Assembly: GCA_015852425.1 (NCBI GenBank) | Contig: JAAAIG010000298.1 | Coordinates: 2,473-40,997, forward strand | Length of the DNA stretch: 38,525 nt | From: Gryganskiella cystojenkinii | Lineage: Eukaryota > Mortierellomycota > Mortierellomycetes > Mortierellales > Mortierellaceae | Reading direction: 5' to 3' | Part shown: one piece after another, positions 1 to 11,661 of the stretch | Numbering within the stretch: position 1 is the first letter of the stretch | Layout: every line of letters starts with the position of its first letter | Translations under genes and position numbers: made by a program | Notes under the pieces: generated by a model | The model's input: only the letters and a program-made list of their open reading frames with translations | What the model was told of the DNA's origin: nothing | Database searches by the model: none

Positions 1-163
1 AAAAAAAAAAAAAACTCACAAGATCCTATTCTCTGTCTCTATTATTCTCTCTCGCTCTCTCTCTTTACACAATTTCCCCACGAAAGCTCATTTCCACATG
101 AGGACGAGTTGGTTTTAGACATTTCTTTCTTTACTTTCTTTCTCTCATCCAACAAAACACATC

Positions 164-2551
164 ATGACAGAGACCTTCCAAGGCTCATCATGGCAAGGCG
201 ACCCTGCCGACGGAGAGACCCCCGACAGAGTCTTTCGGGAAAGAGGCCGCAAGAACAGACATCGCCGAGACACGAGCATCTCCAGCAGCGGCAGCCATAG
301 TAGCGACGACGGCATCGAATGGGAGACCCCTGGCGAGTACTCCAATGTCCAACAATCCTATGAAGACGATGAGGGGCCGTACAGCGATTACGATTCCGAG
401 GAAAGGGACGATGACGATGAGTACGACGATGGCTATGAGGAGCAAGATACCCAGCGACTATTGGCGACCTCTAGCAACACCAGAATGGGAGGAATGGGGA
501 TGGGCATGCGCGTAGGCGAGACCGGGACAGGAACAACCATCGGCCTGGATTTTAATCAGACCCGTCGCGAGAACGATCCGGATTATGATGCCTTGCCTAT
601 GACCACAGTCGACGGTTCCCGGACGGACCGTCACCGCGGTGATGATAGACGGTCAAAGGATACAGCCCGATCGAAACGGCGCGATCGTCGCAGAGGTCGT
701 CGAGGTCCATCCGGCGGGACACCGGGACATGATGCTCCTCAGACGGAGCAGGAGAAACACATTGCCAGGAGGCAGCTGAGGATTAATATGTGTTGGAACA
801 TTTTCTATGTATTTGCATGGTAAAACATGGCGCTCTTTTCCCCCTATGCATGACAAGAAAACTCTTCATTTTTCTCTTCGTGTAAACATGGCCTAATAAT
901 CCAATTGACCCTTTGATTTCGATTGTTTTCGTTAGGTATGGATGCTCAACATCTCTTTCTTTTTACAACAAATGGCTCTTCTCACCGAACCATCACAACT
1001 TTCGATTCCCACTGTTCACGACGTGTCTGCACATGGTCGCCCAGTTTGCGCTTTCGTCCCTTACCCTGGCACTCTTGCCAAGTTTGCGACCCAAGGCTGC
1101 ACCATCCGCAAAGGATTTTGGGTAATGCCGCCAGAATCTCACTGATCCTCGGTCTCTACAATTGATAGATATATCTCTAACTATCGAACCTTTTCTCCGT
1201 TCATCTAGAACAAAGATCATGCCATGCGCTGTTGCTTCAGGTCTGGATGTGGGACTTAGCAACAGTAGTCTGAAGACAATCACTCTGGCCTTCTACAGTA
1301 AGTTGCCGCATAGCTGGTGTTGATTGATCTCAAGTTAACTTTGTGAATATGCCTTAATCTTGACAATTTTTCGTACACTCTGCCTCAAAGCCATGTGCAA
1401 GTCCTCGTCCCTGGCCTTCGTACTATTATTCGCCTTTGCATTTAAACTGGAAAGGCCGACATGGACCTTAGCAGGAGTCATTGGCGTGATCTGCGTGGGT
1501 TTGTTCATGATGGTCATGTCCGAGGTCGATTTTGTACTCATCGGGTGAGTGTTTTTTCTCTTGCGGAAAGAGAATATCGAAATCCTTATTAACTCGATCA
1601 TTGTGTGCTTGGTCCATTATAGGTTCATTCAAGTTATGCTCGCTTCGGTTTTGGGAGGATTGCGATGGTCCCTGACTCAGTTGCTCCTCGAACGAACGGA
1701 TACAAAGGCAGGAAGTCTTGCGAACCCTATCTCGACTATTTTTTTCCTTTCGCCCATCATGGGGATTTGTCTGTGTGTGGTCGCTGGTGTCTTTGAAGGA
1801 TACGGAGCGATCTTTGGCTCTGAATTTTTTAGCACGTTTGGTCAAGGAATCGGAACGTTGGGATTATTGTTTTTTGGAGGCATTATTGCATTCGCTATGG
1901 TGTTGGCGGAATTCAACTTGATTGCCAGGACCAGCGTTGTTTCTCTTTCTGTTCTCGGTATTATCAAGGTATACGAACAGAAAAAGAAAAAGAAATTCAC
2001 GATTATTGAGTTTAGCTCAGCCATGTTGGATTTTTGAATATTTTTACTTACAGCTAGACTTTTTTTTTTTTGATCTATAGGAGGTGATCACGATCGTGGT
2101 CTCGTCATTGGTCTTCCATGATCATCTCACAGTGGTCAATATCTTGGGTCTTTTTGTGACTCTTACAGGCATCGGATTTTATCATTTTATGAAGTTGCGC
2201 GAGATGAAAGAGAATGCGAGAATAGCGGCCAAGGAGATTGCGGATTTAGCACTTGCAACCTCAGTAAATCACGGAGGCAGAGGCGCGGATCAGATGCCAG
2301 TGCACGACCATCGGAGGAAAAAGTCTACAGCAGGTCGATCTGCTATGAAAGCAGAGCGGCCTTCGAACCTGGGATCACCGGTTGAGGAGCAAGCCCTGGC
2401 ACCCGGGAACCCGAGAGAGTCTGGAGACGAGGATCGGGGACAGCCCAACAACCCTCTGATCTTTGGTCTAAGAGAAGAGGAAGAGGAGGAGGAAGGAGAT
2501 GCCGCAGGCACGCAGTCAAGATCTTTGTCGCCTGTAGAACTGTCTCGATAA
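164..2551 (+). CDS. SLC35C2/Ymd8-like nucleotide-sugar/triose-phosphate transporter family protein
   Basis: Exons read as 164-819, 936-1121, 1209-1297, 1391-1544, 1623-1968 and 2081-2551. All junctions are in phase and give 633 aa. Residues 1 to about 210 are a charged, disordered head with an acidic patch and Arg-rich stretches. From about residue 213 the protein follows the drug/metabolite transporter fold: FYNKW in the first helix, ALDVGLSN-like (VASGLDVGLSNSS), YTMCKSS, GGLRWSLTQLLLE, and a last helix starting EVITIVVSSLVF. These are hallmarks of SLC35C2 and yeast Ymd8 in the triose-phosphate transporter family. Ten membrane helices are expected, in the Golgi or ER. The C-terminal 130 residues are hydrophilic with a Glu run (EEEEEEE). 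The start ATG has A at -3 and follows a CT-rich leader (about 15-163). The substrate cannot be read from sequence; these families move nucleotide sugars or phosphorylated sugars. Family assignment is firm, exon edges quite firm. Confidence 0.9.
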
Positions 2552-2830
2552 TCATAATAATAGAAACGAAACGTGGCTACAGAAACGCGATGACCCGCAG
2601 TCACGACAATCGAAATAGACTCCTGTGAGAAAAGAGCAAGACTCTACGCCCAAAAATCATGTCAATGACCGAACGAGATGATGGATGCAGTATTCAATCT
2701 CTTTTCTTTTTCAATTTCGACAGGAAATCATTATTATTACCCCTATTCAGTCGACCTCCCCTCGTCCCGCCCTCTTCCTGTCTGTGCCTGCATTCATTGC
2801 GTTTCGCATGCCAACAGTGGATGCATTGAC

Positions 2831-5800
2831 ATGACTACGAATCCGCACCCTTCTCGGGCATCTCCTTCTCCTCCTGCTGCCTCCTCCTCTCCTCCTGCCT
2901 CTCTTCTGCAACCGCCGACGTCTCTTGACCAGGTGCACCATCACCAACAACAATCTCAAGACATCTCTTCCACTCTTCCACTTAATCGCATCGATCTCTC
3001 ATCCACACCCCGCACTCCCACAGCATCAGACACTGTCGTTCTTCCCGGTCCTATCGTGACCGACGTTGCCCACGTCGACACCAATACCTACACCGGTCGA
3101 CCCGTCCTCGATACCAGTCGCCGTTACTCGAGTGGCTACGCGACATCTCCCTCTGCAACCTCAATCCCTGTTCGAACCTCGGCCTCTCTTGGTCATATCT
3201 ACCCTAGTTCCGGTTCGGGGACACCCGCCTCCTCTTCGTACACAAACGCAAGCTCAAAACGTCGTACTCAGTTTGGGATCCAGATCCCGGCCTTGGCACC
3301 CACGCCTGAAATCCCCTCTGCTGGACAAATCGCCAACACTCTATCGACCGTAGTCAAGAGTGCTTCGACAGGATTCCATACTTTTGCACCAGACTTTTCA
3401 TCGTCACACAACTCTGAACACGGCCATAGTAATAGTGCGCTCAACTCTGGTCCACACTCACCATCATTCTCGATCTCGTCTCTTTCAGGAATCCTTCCAA
3501 GCTCGGCTTCGATCACGGGTATCGCTTCTGCCAGTGGACCACAAACGACCAAACCGCCAGCATTAGAGCATCTCTATCCGATCGCGGTCAAAGACTTCGA
3601 GAATATCCATATCCTTGGGCAGGCACAACAGACAGCAATCAAGACCCTTTGTTCGACCAGAGTTTTGAGCAGGATTGATACTATCGGGTGGTTCTCCATA
3701 CTAGGTGCTCAAAAATTCCCCAATATAATGTCGAGGTAGGATAACGATCTATTCTCTCTTCCTTGCGTTGGGATCGGAGGACAAGGAGGACAATATGATC
3801 ACTACCACGGACTTTCTCCTTTCTAACGCTTTGTTTCCGCTCTGGTCATCGTGAACGTGTCCCACCATGTAGCCAAGACGCGTACGATATCGAGATGGCA
3901 ACAACTTGCGTGGCCATTGAGTTTGGTAAGGGATCTGGACCTGCGTGATGTCGCGTTCAATTCGAGAAACTAAATGATCCATTGGGGAAAACAAAATCGT
4001 TGTTAACCAAAAAAAAAAAACAGGGGCCAACAATGCACAGACCCAGAACTTCAATACGCTGATCCTGCAGCTGCTTTCGCAGATAAAGCTTATTAAAGAA
4101 CAGGACTACAAAGGGTAACAACAACTCGGACACGCCGAAATCTATTCGATAAGAAACTAGATCTTTATGGTATGTATTAACATTGAAACATTGACGATGT
4201 TCTGCACCTCTCCAAAAAATAGCGATATACCCAGCCACGCCTACAACGCCTTGTTTTTGACACGAATTTTTCTCAGCCACTTTATCTCGCATTTGTCTTC
4301 GACCGAGATGGTCTCGTTTTTCGAAGGTGAGTTTTTCACGTAGTCAATGTCCTCAAGCGTGGTCTCAAGACGAATTACTTGCCCCGCTTAATCTATTTCT
4401 TTGCCTTTTCATTTGTAGGATCTGATTTATCGGGGGAGGCGCAGCAGGAGGCGCGAGGTGTCGTTTCATTTAAAGGATGCAAACTTGGGGTCGATAGGGC
4501 AACAGTACAAGATCCGCGGTCGTATGCGGAGCAATTGATTCAAGGAGTCATAGGAGTCATTTTGAACCTCGATGCTGGGTAAGATACTAGAGAAATCACC
4601 AGAAATATTCAACTTTGGCGTTCTTCATCTGATGCTAATAAGCTTAGTCACACAATCAACCTTTATATCTCATAATAGATCATCACCGTCAGCATACGAG
4701 TTTTACGAGGAGACCCTGAACTTGATGGTCGTCATGGCCTCGACTCAATTACAGCTCCCAACGTCCGAACCAAGCGAGAAGAACTACTTTTTGAACCTCG
4801 TGCTCGAAAAGTTCAGGTGAGATATCATCCGCCTCCAAGGAAACTAAATGGATTAACTTAGAAAGAACCCAATTGGCCGTTGCTAATTTTCTGCCTGTCT
4901 AAAATATCCGTAGTCATGTCGCCGATCAATTGACGCTTCGATTGCTCTGGAACTTTACGGATCAACGACCCAGTCCGCCAATTACAGGAAGTCTCGTCTA
5001 CAGCGCTTACAGTTACCTGTTCGCCAAAGCAGGATCTTCACCTTCTTCAGAAGCCCATCCGATTGCGGACAGGAGTGTTCTTGTACTCCTTTTGCTTGTC
5101 TCTCAAGCAAAATTGGATCCATCATGGGCCATCTTTAAAAAATCCATTCGCAGTATCCGAGATGAGAGAGGTAATGACCGGACGAGTGAGTGAGATAACT
5201 CCCTGGTCTTATGTTGTTTTAACGCTTTTCTTTAATTATTTCTCTAGGATCCATGGCAGACGATCAAAAAGAGGACTCCATCTTTACCTCGTTCCGGAAA
5301 ATCTTTCATATCATTTGCCAGTAGGTTTATCATGATGGCTACGTGAAATTTATAATGTGGATCAACATTTTTTAATTCATTTCTTGCCAAACGTTGTGCG
5401 CCTTCTAGACAAATCCATTGCGAAGAAGTGTGTTTACTATTGCATGTGCTTTTGGTCGAGAATACTTACTTCCGGACGTATGTCCTTTCTCGCACGGATC
5501 CCGAGACATTGGTAAGGGGTCAACACTCAGTCTGTATTCCAGAGGATTCCTTTGACAAGCAAAAACGTGACACTAATGGTCACACTTGCTTCTTTGACGC
5601 GCTCACCTAGTACTTGCCAATCTTGAGGATGGTATACGAGGGGGTAGAAGGCAAAACCAATTATTCGCAGGTCTATGTGCTCTTAGTCATCTTGCTCCTC
5701 TTCAGTCAGGACGACGTCTTTAATGAGAGCATTCAAAAGATTGTAAGTTAGTGAAACCCGTATCCTCTAAAGACGCTACGCAGTTCCCTCTCTTTACGAA

Positions 5801-6923
5801 ATGGACATTTCTGACTACGATTTTCCTCTGTGCTTAGACGATGACATACCAACCTTGGTTCACGGAGAGGTTGCTCAAGTCGGTCTCGTTGGGCGGACTT
5901 GCGGCCGCGATCGTGATCAGGACAATTCAGTATAATTTGGCGCAACACAAGGTAGGAAAACAAGTTGATTTCGACATATTTCACGCCTTTTTATGTTGAA
6001 AAACCCTTTTAGGACCACCACTTATCATAGAGCCCATTCAAAATAGGATGTCTATTTCCATACAAACTCCTTAGCTATCTTGGCAAATATGTCCAATTCA
6101 TTACAGGACATGCACCCGTATGTATCGCAGAGGCTCGTCACGCTATTCGACATCGTAGCAAGGAGGTATCAAAAGCTTGTTGCCAAACAAATCCAGCGAG
6201 ACGAGGACGTGGAAAACGTAAGTTGACTCTTGGAAAAAAAAAGATAGTCTCATCGCAGTCCACTAATAATCGCACCCTGCCTATTGTTATACTATGTTCT
6301 TCTTGCACCTCACAAAGAACGCGGACGTTATTATCTATGGCGACTTGGTGATCTTGGTCCTCGAGATCATCAACTCGACCCTGACCCACAAACTGAAGTC
6401 GAATCCTCAATTGGTATATTCGCTCTTGCACAAACAAGAAATGTTTGCATTTTTCCGGAACGACCTCAAATTCAAGGATCTGATCCAAAACATTGAACAG
6501 GCTGTGAATTACTTCCAACAAAAAGTCAGTGAGGCCAACATCAAGGCACCCACACCCGAGGAAGTTGCACTCGTGATTCAAAATGCGTCGCGAACATGGC
6601 CACCGAATTTGATGAAAACCTTCCCGGATATCAAGTTTGAGTACGAGGAAGAACAGCAGTCGAACGAGTTTTTCGTGCCGTATGTCTGGTCGTTGCTTTA
6701 CAGGAACACGTTCGTGTATTGGGATGAGGAAAAAGCCAAAATCTTGCATGATTATAGAGTTGTAAGTTTCTAATTTTATGCTTCAGTTGATTGACGATTG
6801 TTACATGTTTGTGGGAAAGGACACCGATGAGTTGTTTATTCGATTCTTTTTCATTGTTAGGTTATGAATGATGAGAGTGCGTTCGAAGGCGTTCCTACGG
6901 GCAGTCAATCGACGGCACCATGA
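2831..6923 (+). CDS. DYM: Dymeclin homologue with long Ser/Pro-rich N-terminal extension
   Basis: Fourteen exons: 2831-3735, 3873-3925, 4024-4114, 4223-4326, 4419-4578, 4679-4816, 4914-5170, 5248-5320, 5409-5511, 5611-5742, 5838-5951, 6047-6217, 6318-6761 and 6861-6923. All phases close, giving 935 aa. Dymeclin is a peripheral Golgi protein needed for Golgi organisation and secretory traffic. Family marks: HAYNALFLTRIFL (human THNALFIICCLLKVF), FRTYVLSRTDPETL, QVYVLLVILLLFSQDD, IRTIQYN, HTNSLAILANMS, and near the end EYEEEQQSNEFFVPYVWSLL, close to the human C-terminus. The core (about residues 285-935) matches the usual length of about 670 aa. Residues 1 to about 240, all in exon 1, are Ser/Pro/Thr-rich and have no counterpart I know in animal dymeclin. 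Exon 1 joins exon 2 in phase, and the joined text aligns weakly with the human FWNQLLSF region. Exon 1 belonging to this gene is therefore likely but not proven. An in-frame ATG at 2678 is an alternative start. Confidence 0.85.
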
Positions 6924-7231
6924 GTAGGAAACAGTTCAGCATGACGTGTTACGAACAGGAACTTAAGAGAAAGCGAGGAATGGTGTGCTAGACCTGAACA
7001 TAAAGCAGCTTTTTTTCTTTCATCTGTTCTCCTTTGGCAACACCTGTTTATTTTACCATGCTGTTGCTGCTCTTCTTTTAAGATTTTTTATTGAGAGAGA
7101 GGTTCAGTTGATGGCTGAGTGGGTAATCGTACACACATAATTGTAGGTGTGTCTAATGTTGTATTGTACAAGTAATTAGTATAGATAAGCGTAACATGAC
7201 TTTGGAGATGCTGAATCAACGAAGAAGGGGT
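6924..7231. other. Tail-to-tail intergenic region
   Basis: This is the space between the dymeclin stop and the protease stop, so it holds two 3' untranslated regions. It has T-rich stretches (about 7010-7090) but no coding pattern, repeat or RNA gene that I can support. Confidence 0.6.
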
Positions 7232-9164
7232 TCAAAACGCCGAGGCGAAGAGGTAAGCAACTGGAATTGCTAACGCAAGACGAACGGACGTAAAGGTCTT
7301 GGAACTTGAAGATAAAGAGATCAAAATTGACTCGTGAGGGTCATCATCTCTTGTGATCTCTGTCTCGTTAATACGATCTGGAATATCTCCAACATAGACC
7401 AGGTTCCGTGCAAGGGCCTTTCCATGAAATATTTTGGGTGGATGGGACTGAGACGTTGAAGGGTCCGTGGAAGTCAAAGTCGAGAAAGAAGAAGATAATA
7501 GAGACGAGGACGAGGAAAAAGACGGAGAGAGGGAGACTGCCGTCGAGCTCGAGGGTGTCTCAAAATCTGTCACCAATTCACCATCCAGACTGAACTTTGT
7601 CACGGTCTGCAAGATCCTGTCCGCGATAAACTTCACGGGATTGCTTTGATCATAGTTCTCGGGAAGGATAGATCCCTCCGAGAGCATCAACGCAATGAGC
7701 CCGGCGACATGAGGGCTTGCCATGGAAGTACCACTCTGAGTATGCGTTGCGGACCGAGATCCTGCCCAAGCAGACACGATATTCGATCCAGGCGCGTAAA
7801 TGGCAACACAGGGGCCATAGTTGGAGTAACTCGCGATCGTGTCATCTTGATCTGTGGCGCCAACAATCAAGGCTCCTGGGGTCGACGCTGGCGAGAACTT
7901 GCAGGCATTCTGACCATCATTCCCAGCTGCGATCGCAAAGTGAACACCGAGTCTCATGGCCTCTTGAATCGCCGCATTGGTCGGTTCGTTATGTTCCGCT
8001 CCCAGTGAAAGACTACAGGGAGAAATTGGATTAGTTCGAGACCTTTAATAAACCCAAAAGGCGAATTGTACGAGCTCCTGTTGCACAGTATCCTTACTTG
8101 ATAATACTCCGAGAGCTCTCGCCCTGGGCTACATGCTGTCTTACGACCCACTCGATCGCTGCCAGGACATTTGAGAGTCTTCCTGCGCCAGCGTCGTCGA
8201 GTGCTTTTAAAGAGACGATGCTTGCTTTTTTTGCTACACCATAGGTTGTTCCGGCAGCGACGGCGGCTACAAAGGTGCCATGACCATTGTTGTCGGCATT
8301 GTCGGTCGTGGAGGGTAAAAAAACGGGACCATGCCTTGCGCGCCCTTCGAAATCTTGGTGATCAATGTTGACGCCACTAAAAAGTCCATAAAAAAGCTGT
8401 TAGTTGGTTTGGAAATGACATTGTCTGTTCAAAAGGGTTGAGTCCGAATCTTACGTGTCAATGATGTAGATAGTGACATTCTCTCCCGAACTCGAAGGGT
8501 AATGAAAGATCCCGTCAAGTTTGTCGGATCTCTGATCAATCCTGTCCAGTCCCCAGCTCGGCGGAGACTTTTGGGTCCGGCCGTACATCTTCACAGGTAA
8601 ATCTGGTATTATGTATTTGATGTCGTGCTCATGTTGACGGTCCTGGATCAACGAGGCGGTCGTGGGGTCCATCGTGGTCGAGTACCAGACCAATTCACCC
8701 ACGCTTGATATCCGATGTATCTTGGGTAGCGGCGGTGGTTGTGGTTGTCGTGGGTACCGGATGTTACGGTGAAATGAAACTACAATATCAAACCACGACG
8801 GTTTGTCCTGATCGTGGACTGGTGATCCTGTATCCAAGGCACCGTTCGTTAAGGCATTACTGACGCTGGCCCGCACTTTGTTCGCGGAGGCAATCCTTAC
8901 TGAGTCGTCGGTTTCTGTCCCCAGCGGGTGCATCATGATAATGTAACGGCACCCAGAGATATGGTCCGAAGGACATGATTCTGTCGTAACTGCACCCGAC
9001 GCGAGAAATTTCCAGTCAAGTTAATATCAGGGCCAAGACAGGCTTGAAAATAAACCCTTGACGGCAAGGAGTGATCACGACTTACATCGAATGGGAGACG
9101 CTCGCGTGCCTGACAGTAGCACGGCCAGGAGTACTGTGACGAGTATTATTACTCTTCCATTCAT
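7232..9164 (-). CDS. Secreted subtilisin-like serine protease (S8A), probably GPI-anchored
   Basis: Reading the minus strand, exons are 9164-9086, 8989-8455, 8376-8098 and 8012-7232, all in phase, giving 557 aa. A signal peptide starts MNGRVIILVTVLLAVLLSG and likely ends near residue 23. A propeptide region runs to about residue 160; its start resembles an I9 inhibitor domain only loosely. The catalytic triad is complete: Asp204 (YIIDTGVNI), His237 (NNGHGTFVA) and Ser394 (SGTSMASPHVAG), with oxyanion Asn329 (AAGNDG). This is the proteinase K-type arrangement, so an active secreted or surface endopeptidase is expected. After the domain comes a Ser/Thr-rich stalk (about 430-535). The last residues are hydrophobic (LALAIPVAYLFASAF) behind a Ser cluster, as in GPI signals; the anchor is an inference. 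The catalytic assignment is very firm, and the start is supported by the signal peptide and by the phase of the first intron. Confidence 0.93.
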
Positions 9165-9210
9165 TTTCGAAAGAGACTTAAATTGCAAAAACGTGGACTT
9201 GATTTGAAAT

Positions 9211-9282
9211 TGAATGAATGAGTGAAATGAATGAATAAAAGAGATGGTCGAATGAAATGAGGCAAAGAGAATGAATGTGTTG
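9211..9282. repeat. Degenerate GAATGA repeat in the protease leader/promoter
   Basis: Imperfect copies of GAATGA/AATGAATG run through this stretch, read as CATTCATT on the protease's strand. It lies 50-120 bases upstream of the protease ATG, so it probably falls in the 5' untranslated region or core promoter. No function is implied. Confidence 0.6.
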
Positions 9283-9380
9283 ATGCGTTTTCGTTTTTCT
9301 CACTAACACTCGACGTTTGCTAGCAAACAACAACTCTCAAACTTGGTTCGAAACCCAATAAAGGCACTGTCCAACGCGAT

Positions 9381-9389
9381 GGTGGCAAA
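9381..9389 (+). promoter_or_regulatory. GGTGGCAAA (PACE-like) element upstream of the protease
   Basis: This is an exact match to the yeast proteasome-associated control element, which Rpn4 binds in Saccharomyces. It lies about 217 bases upstream of the protease ATG. Whether a comparable factor exists in this organism is unknown. It is listed because four exact copies occur in the window, all between genes. Confidence 0.3.
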
Positions 9390-11594
9390 ATGATCAGTTT
9401 CCTATCACTCCACATCACAGTCGGAAAATCGCGATTCCTACGGACGCCATTTTTTTTATATTTCTTCATGTCACGACAGGGACCAAGTTCAGGTAGAAGG
9501 GTCCATCTACTTGCAGATCGTTATCTGCACCGATCAGAGGAAGAGATTTTCAGGACTGCACCGGACAGAAGATAGACACGTCCCATGTTCAAGCTTGGGT
9601 ATGGGGTACGATGACCCGGGTTTGGTCCTTACGGCCATGGCCTCGTGACAGACAAATCCAGTTGTAGGATTCAAAAAGCCACTCTCAAAGACATCATGGA
9701 GATAAAAAGGAGCAGGGAGACCTTTTTCAGGGGAAGGTGAGAGAGAAAAGTATGAAGATGACCAAGCTAGCTCCCACCTCATCGTGTTTCAAGTCGATCA
9801 AATATGGAGTTAGGTGGTGGAGCCAGGGGCGAGCTAGTTTACAAACAGAGAGTGGGTCTCCGTGTTTCCAGGCTGGTTGTCTCATGTTTGATATGGACTG
9901 TCGGATAATCCAACAATGCTATTCGAGAAGGACTATGGTTCTCTTTTGTTTTGTGGTTTACAGAGGACGCCTCAGCACAAAGTCAAAAGGTGACTAGTAC
10001 AAACTTGTTTTTAGGCTGCAAAACCTGTTCTTAGGCTGCCAGGCTTTCGATTGTCCGTTTGATCTAGTCACTAAAATGGTAAAGAAGAGAATCAATGGCT
10101 GAACAAAACAGTGCGAGGCCTGGGCTTTACTTGTGGAAAGGGAGGGGTGGGTAATAAGGCTTGCGGCATTGACTAGGGGAAGGACATATAAAAAAAAAAG
10201 ACAAGGGCATGAATCCTTAATCGGGCGGATTTTTTGTTAAAGGTAACGAGAGCAAAAAGGGAAAAGTTGCGCTCGAGGGGTAGAGAGCATTTGAATGAAA
10301 GTCGCATTACGCTTGTTTTTGATCCCTTGCGATCTGTTGGGACAGGTACAGACACACCCTTGAGTGGTACGGGGGTACCCTTCCATGATTGAATTACTGT
10401 CTTTCCGAGCGGACAAAGGGAATTGGAAATATGTGAGTGTTCGTGCGTGAAGCGCGTGTGGTTGTCCTGCCTTGTTTCTTTCTCTTGTCCCTGACTCGAT
10501 CTGTCCATGCGCATGTTGCTCCCCCCTCCTTTCCCTCCTCTTCTTTTACTTGTCTTTCTTCTTCATCCCTTCCTATTCCCTCCTTTCCCCCCTCCCCCCC
10601 TCTCCTTCCTCCTCATCTTCTTGCTCGCCATTTTTTATCCGTCGCCTCCCAGTCCTGTTCGGATTTTGCAGTCTTTCTTTTCCTTGTTACTTCCTTGCTG
10701 TTCCTTTCAGGAGGAACAGAAAGGGGGAGGACGAGGAAAGGAGAGAAAAAGAGGGGACTGATAGGGCCTGAGTGCTGTGCAACCAACTCAGACAAACCTT
10801 GACTTTGTGGTGGCATTTGTTTGTCCCCCTTAGTCTGTCCTCGGGAAGTATTTGGTGCCACGTACAAAAGTAAATCAGGGAGCACAGAGGGTACAAGTGC
10901 TACAAGGATGACAAAGGCAAGGTTCCAAAAAAGCCCAGACCAGAGCAGCCATACCAGAAATCCACCACGGGAGGGGAAAGGGAGCTGTGTAATTGTAGCT
11001 CGACTGGGAAGTGTTGTGGTACAGTGTACCGAGTAAAAATTGGTCCCCCTCCTCCATGTTAATGTGGAAATGGGTCTATGAATGGAATGAAGAGCCAAGC
11101 CCTCTACCAGGTCGTCTCTGACGAGCAATCGACGTCTTTTTGTTTATTTAATGGAGTTGGTTTATTTATGGATTATTTTACTCTCTTTCAGGAACAATAC
11201 AATTAAACGAAAGAGCTTTTTGGCTTCTTCGTGTGTCACAGATCGAGGAGAGGGGTTTGTGAGCGTTCGCTCGTTTGGGAACAAAAAATATAGGTGCTCA
11301 ATCTATGAGTTCCACCCTAATTCATGGGCATTTCGTTTTTAATTTCTTTGGACCGTTGTGAGAGCGAGAACAAATGCAACAAAAAAAAAAAAACATTCGA
11401 GGAAATGAGCAGGGTGAGCATGGGCGAATTATATCAATGTATCTTGCTTGATGTTCGATTCAAAACGCACGATTGTCATCACAGTAGTCAACAGACATGT
11501 TCATTAAAGAATAGATAATGAAACAGCTTGGACTTGCCACGACGGTTTTGTGTGCACGAGCATAGCATGGAGGTTGGAGCAGCAAGAGAAAGAG

Positions 11595-11616
11595 AAGAGA
11601 GAGAGAGAGAGAGAGA
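11595..11616. repeat. (AG)n microsatellite
   Basis: A run of eleven AG units in the gene-free stretch. A second, shorter GA run lies near 12035-12050. Confidence 0.9.
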
Positions 11617-11650
11617 GCGAAAGGATGTATTGAACAAGAAACGGTTACCT

Positions 11651-11661
11651 CCCCCCCCCCC
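11651..11661. repeat. C11 homopolymer
   Basis: Eleven consecutive C in non-coding DNA. Such tracts are prone to length error in sequencing. Confidence 0.9.

Noticed and set aside
9534..9782. 82-codon reverse frame in the gene-free stretch
   Set aside because: Text looks fairly mixed and protein-like but matches nothing I recognise and has no splice context; not enough to call a gene.
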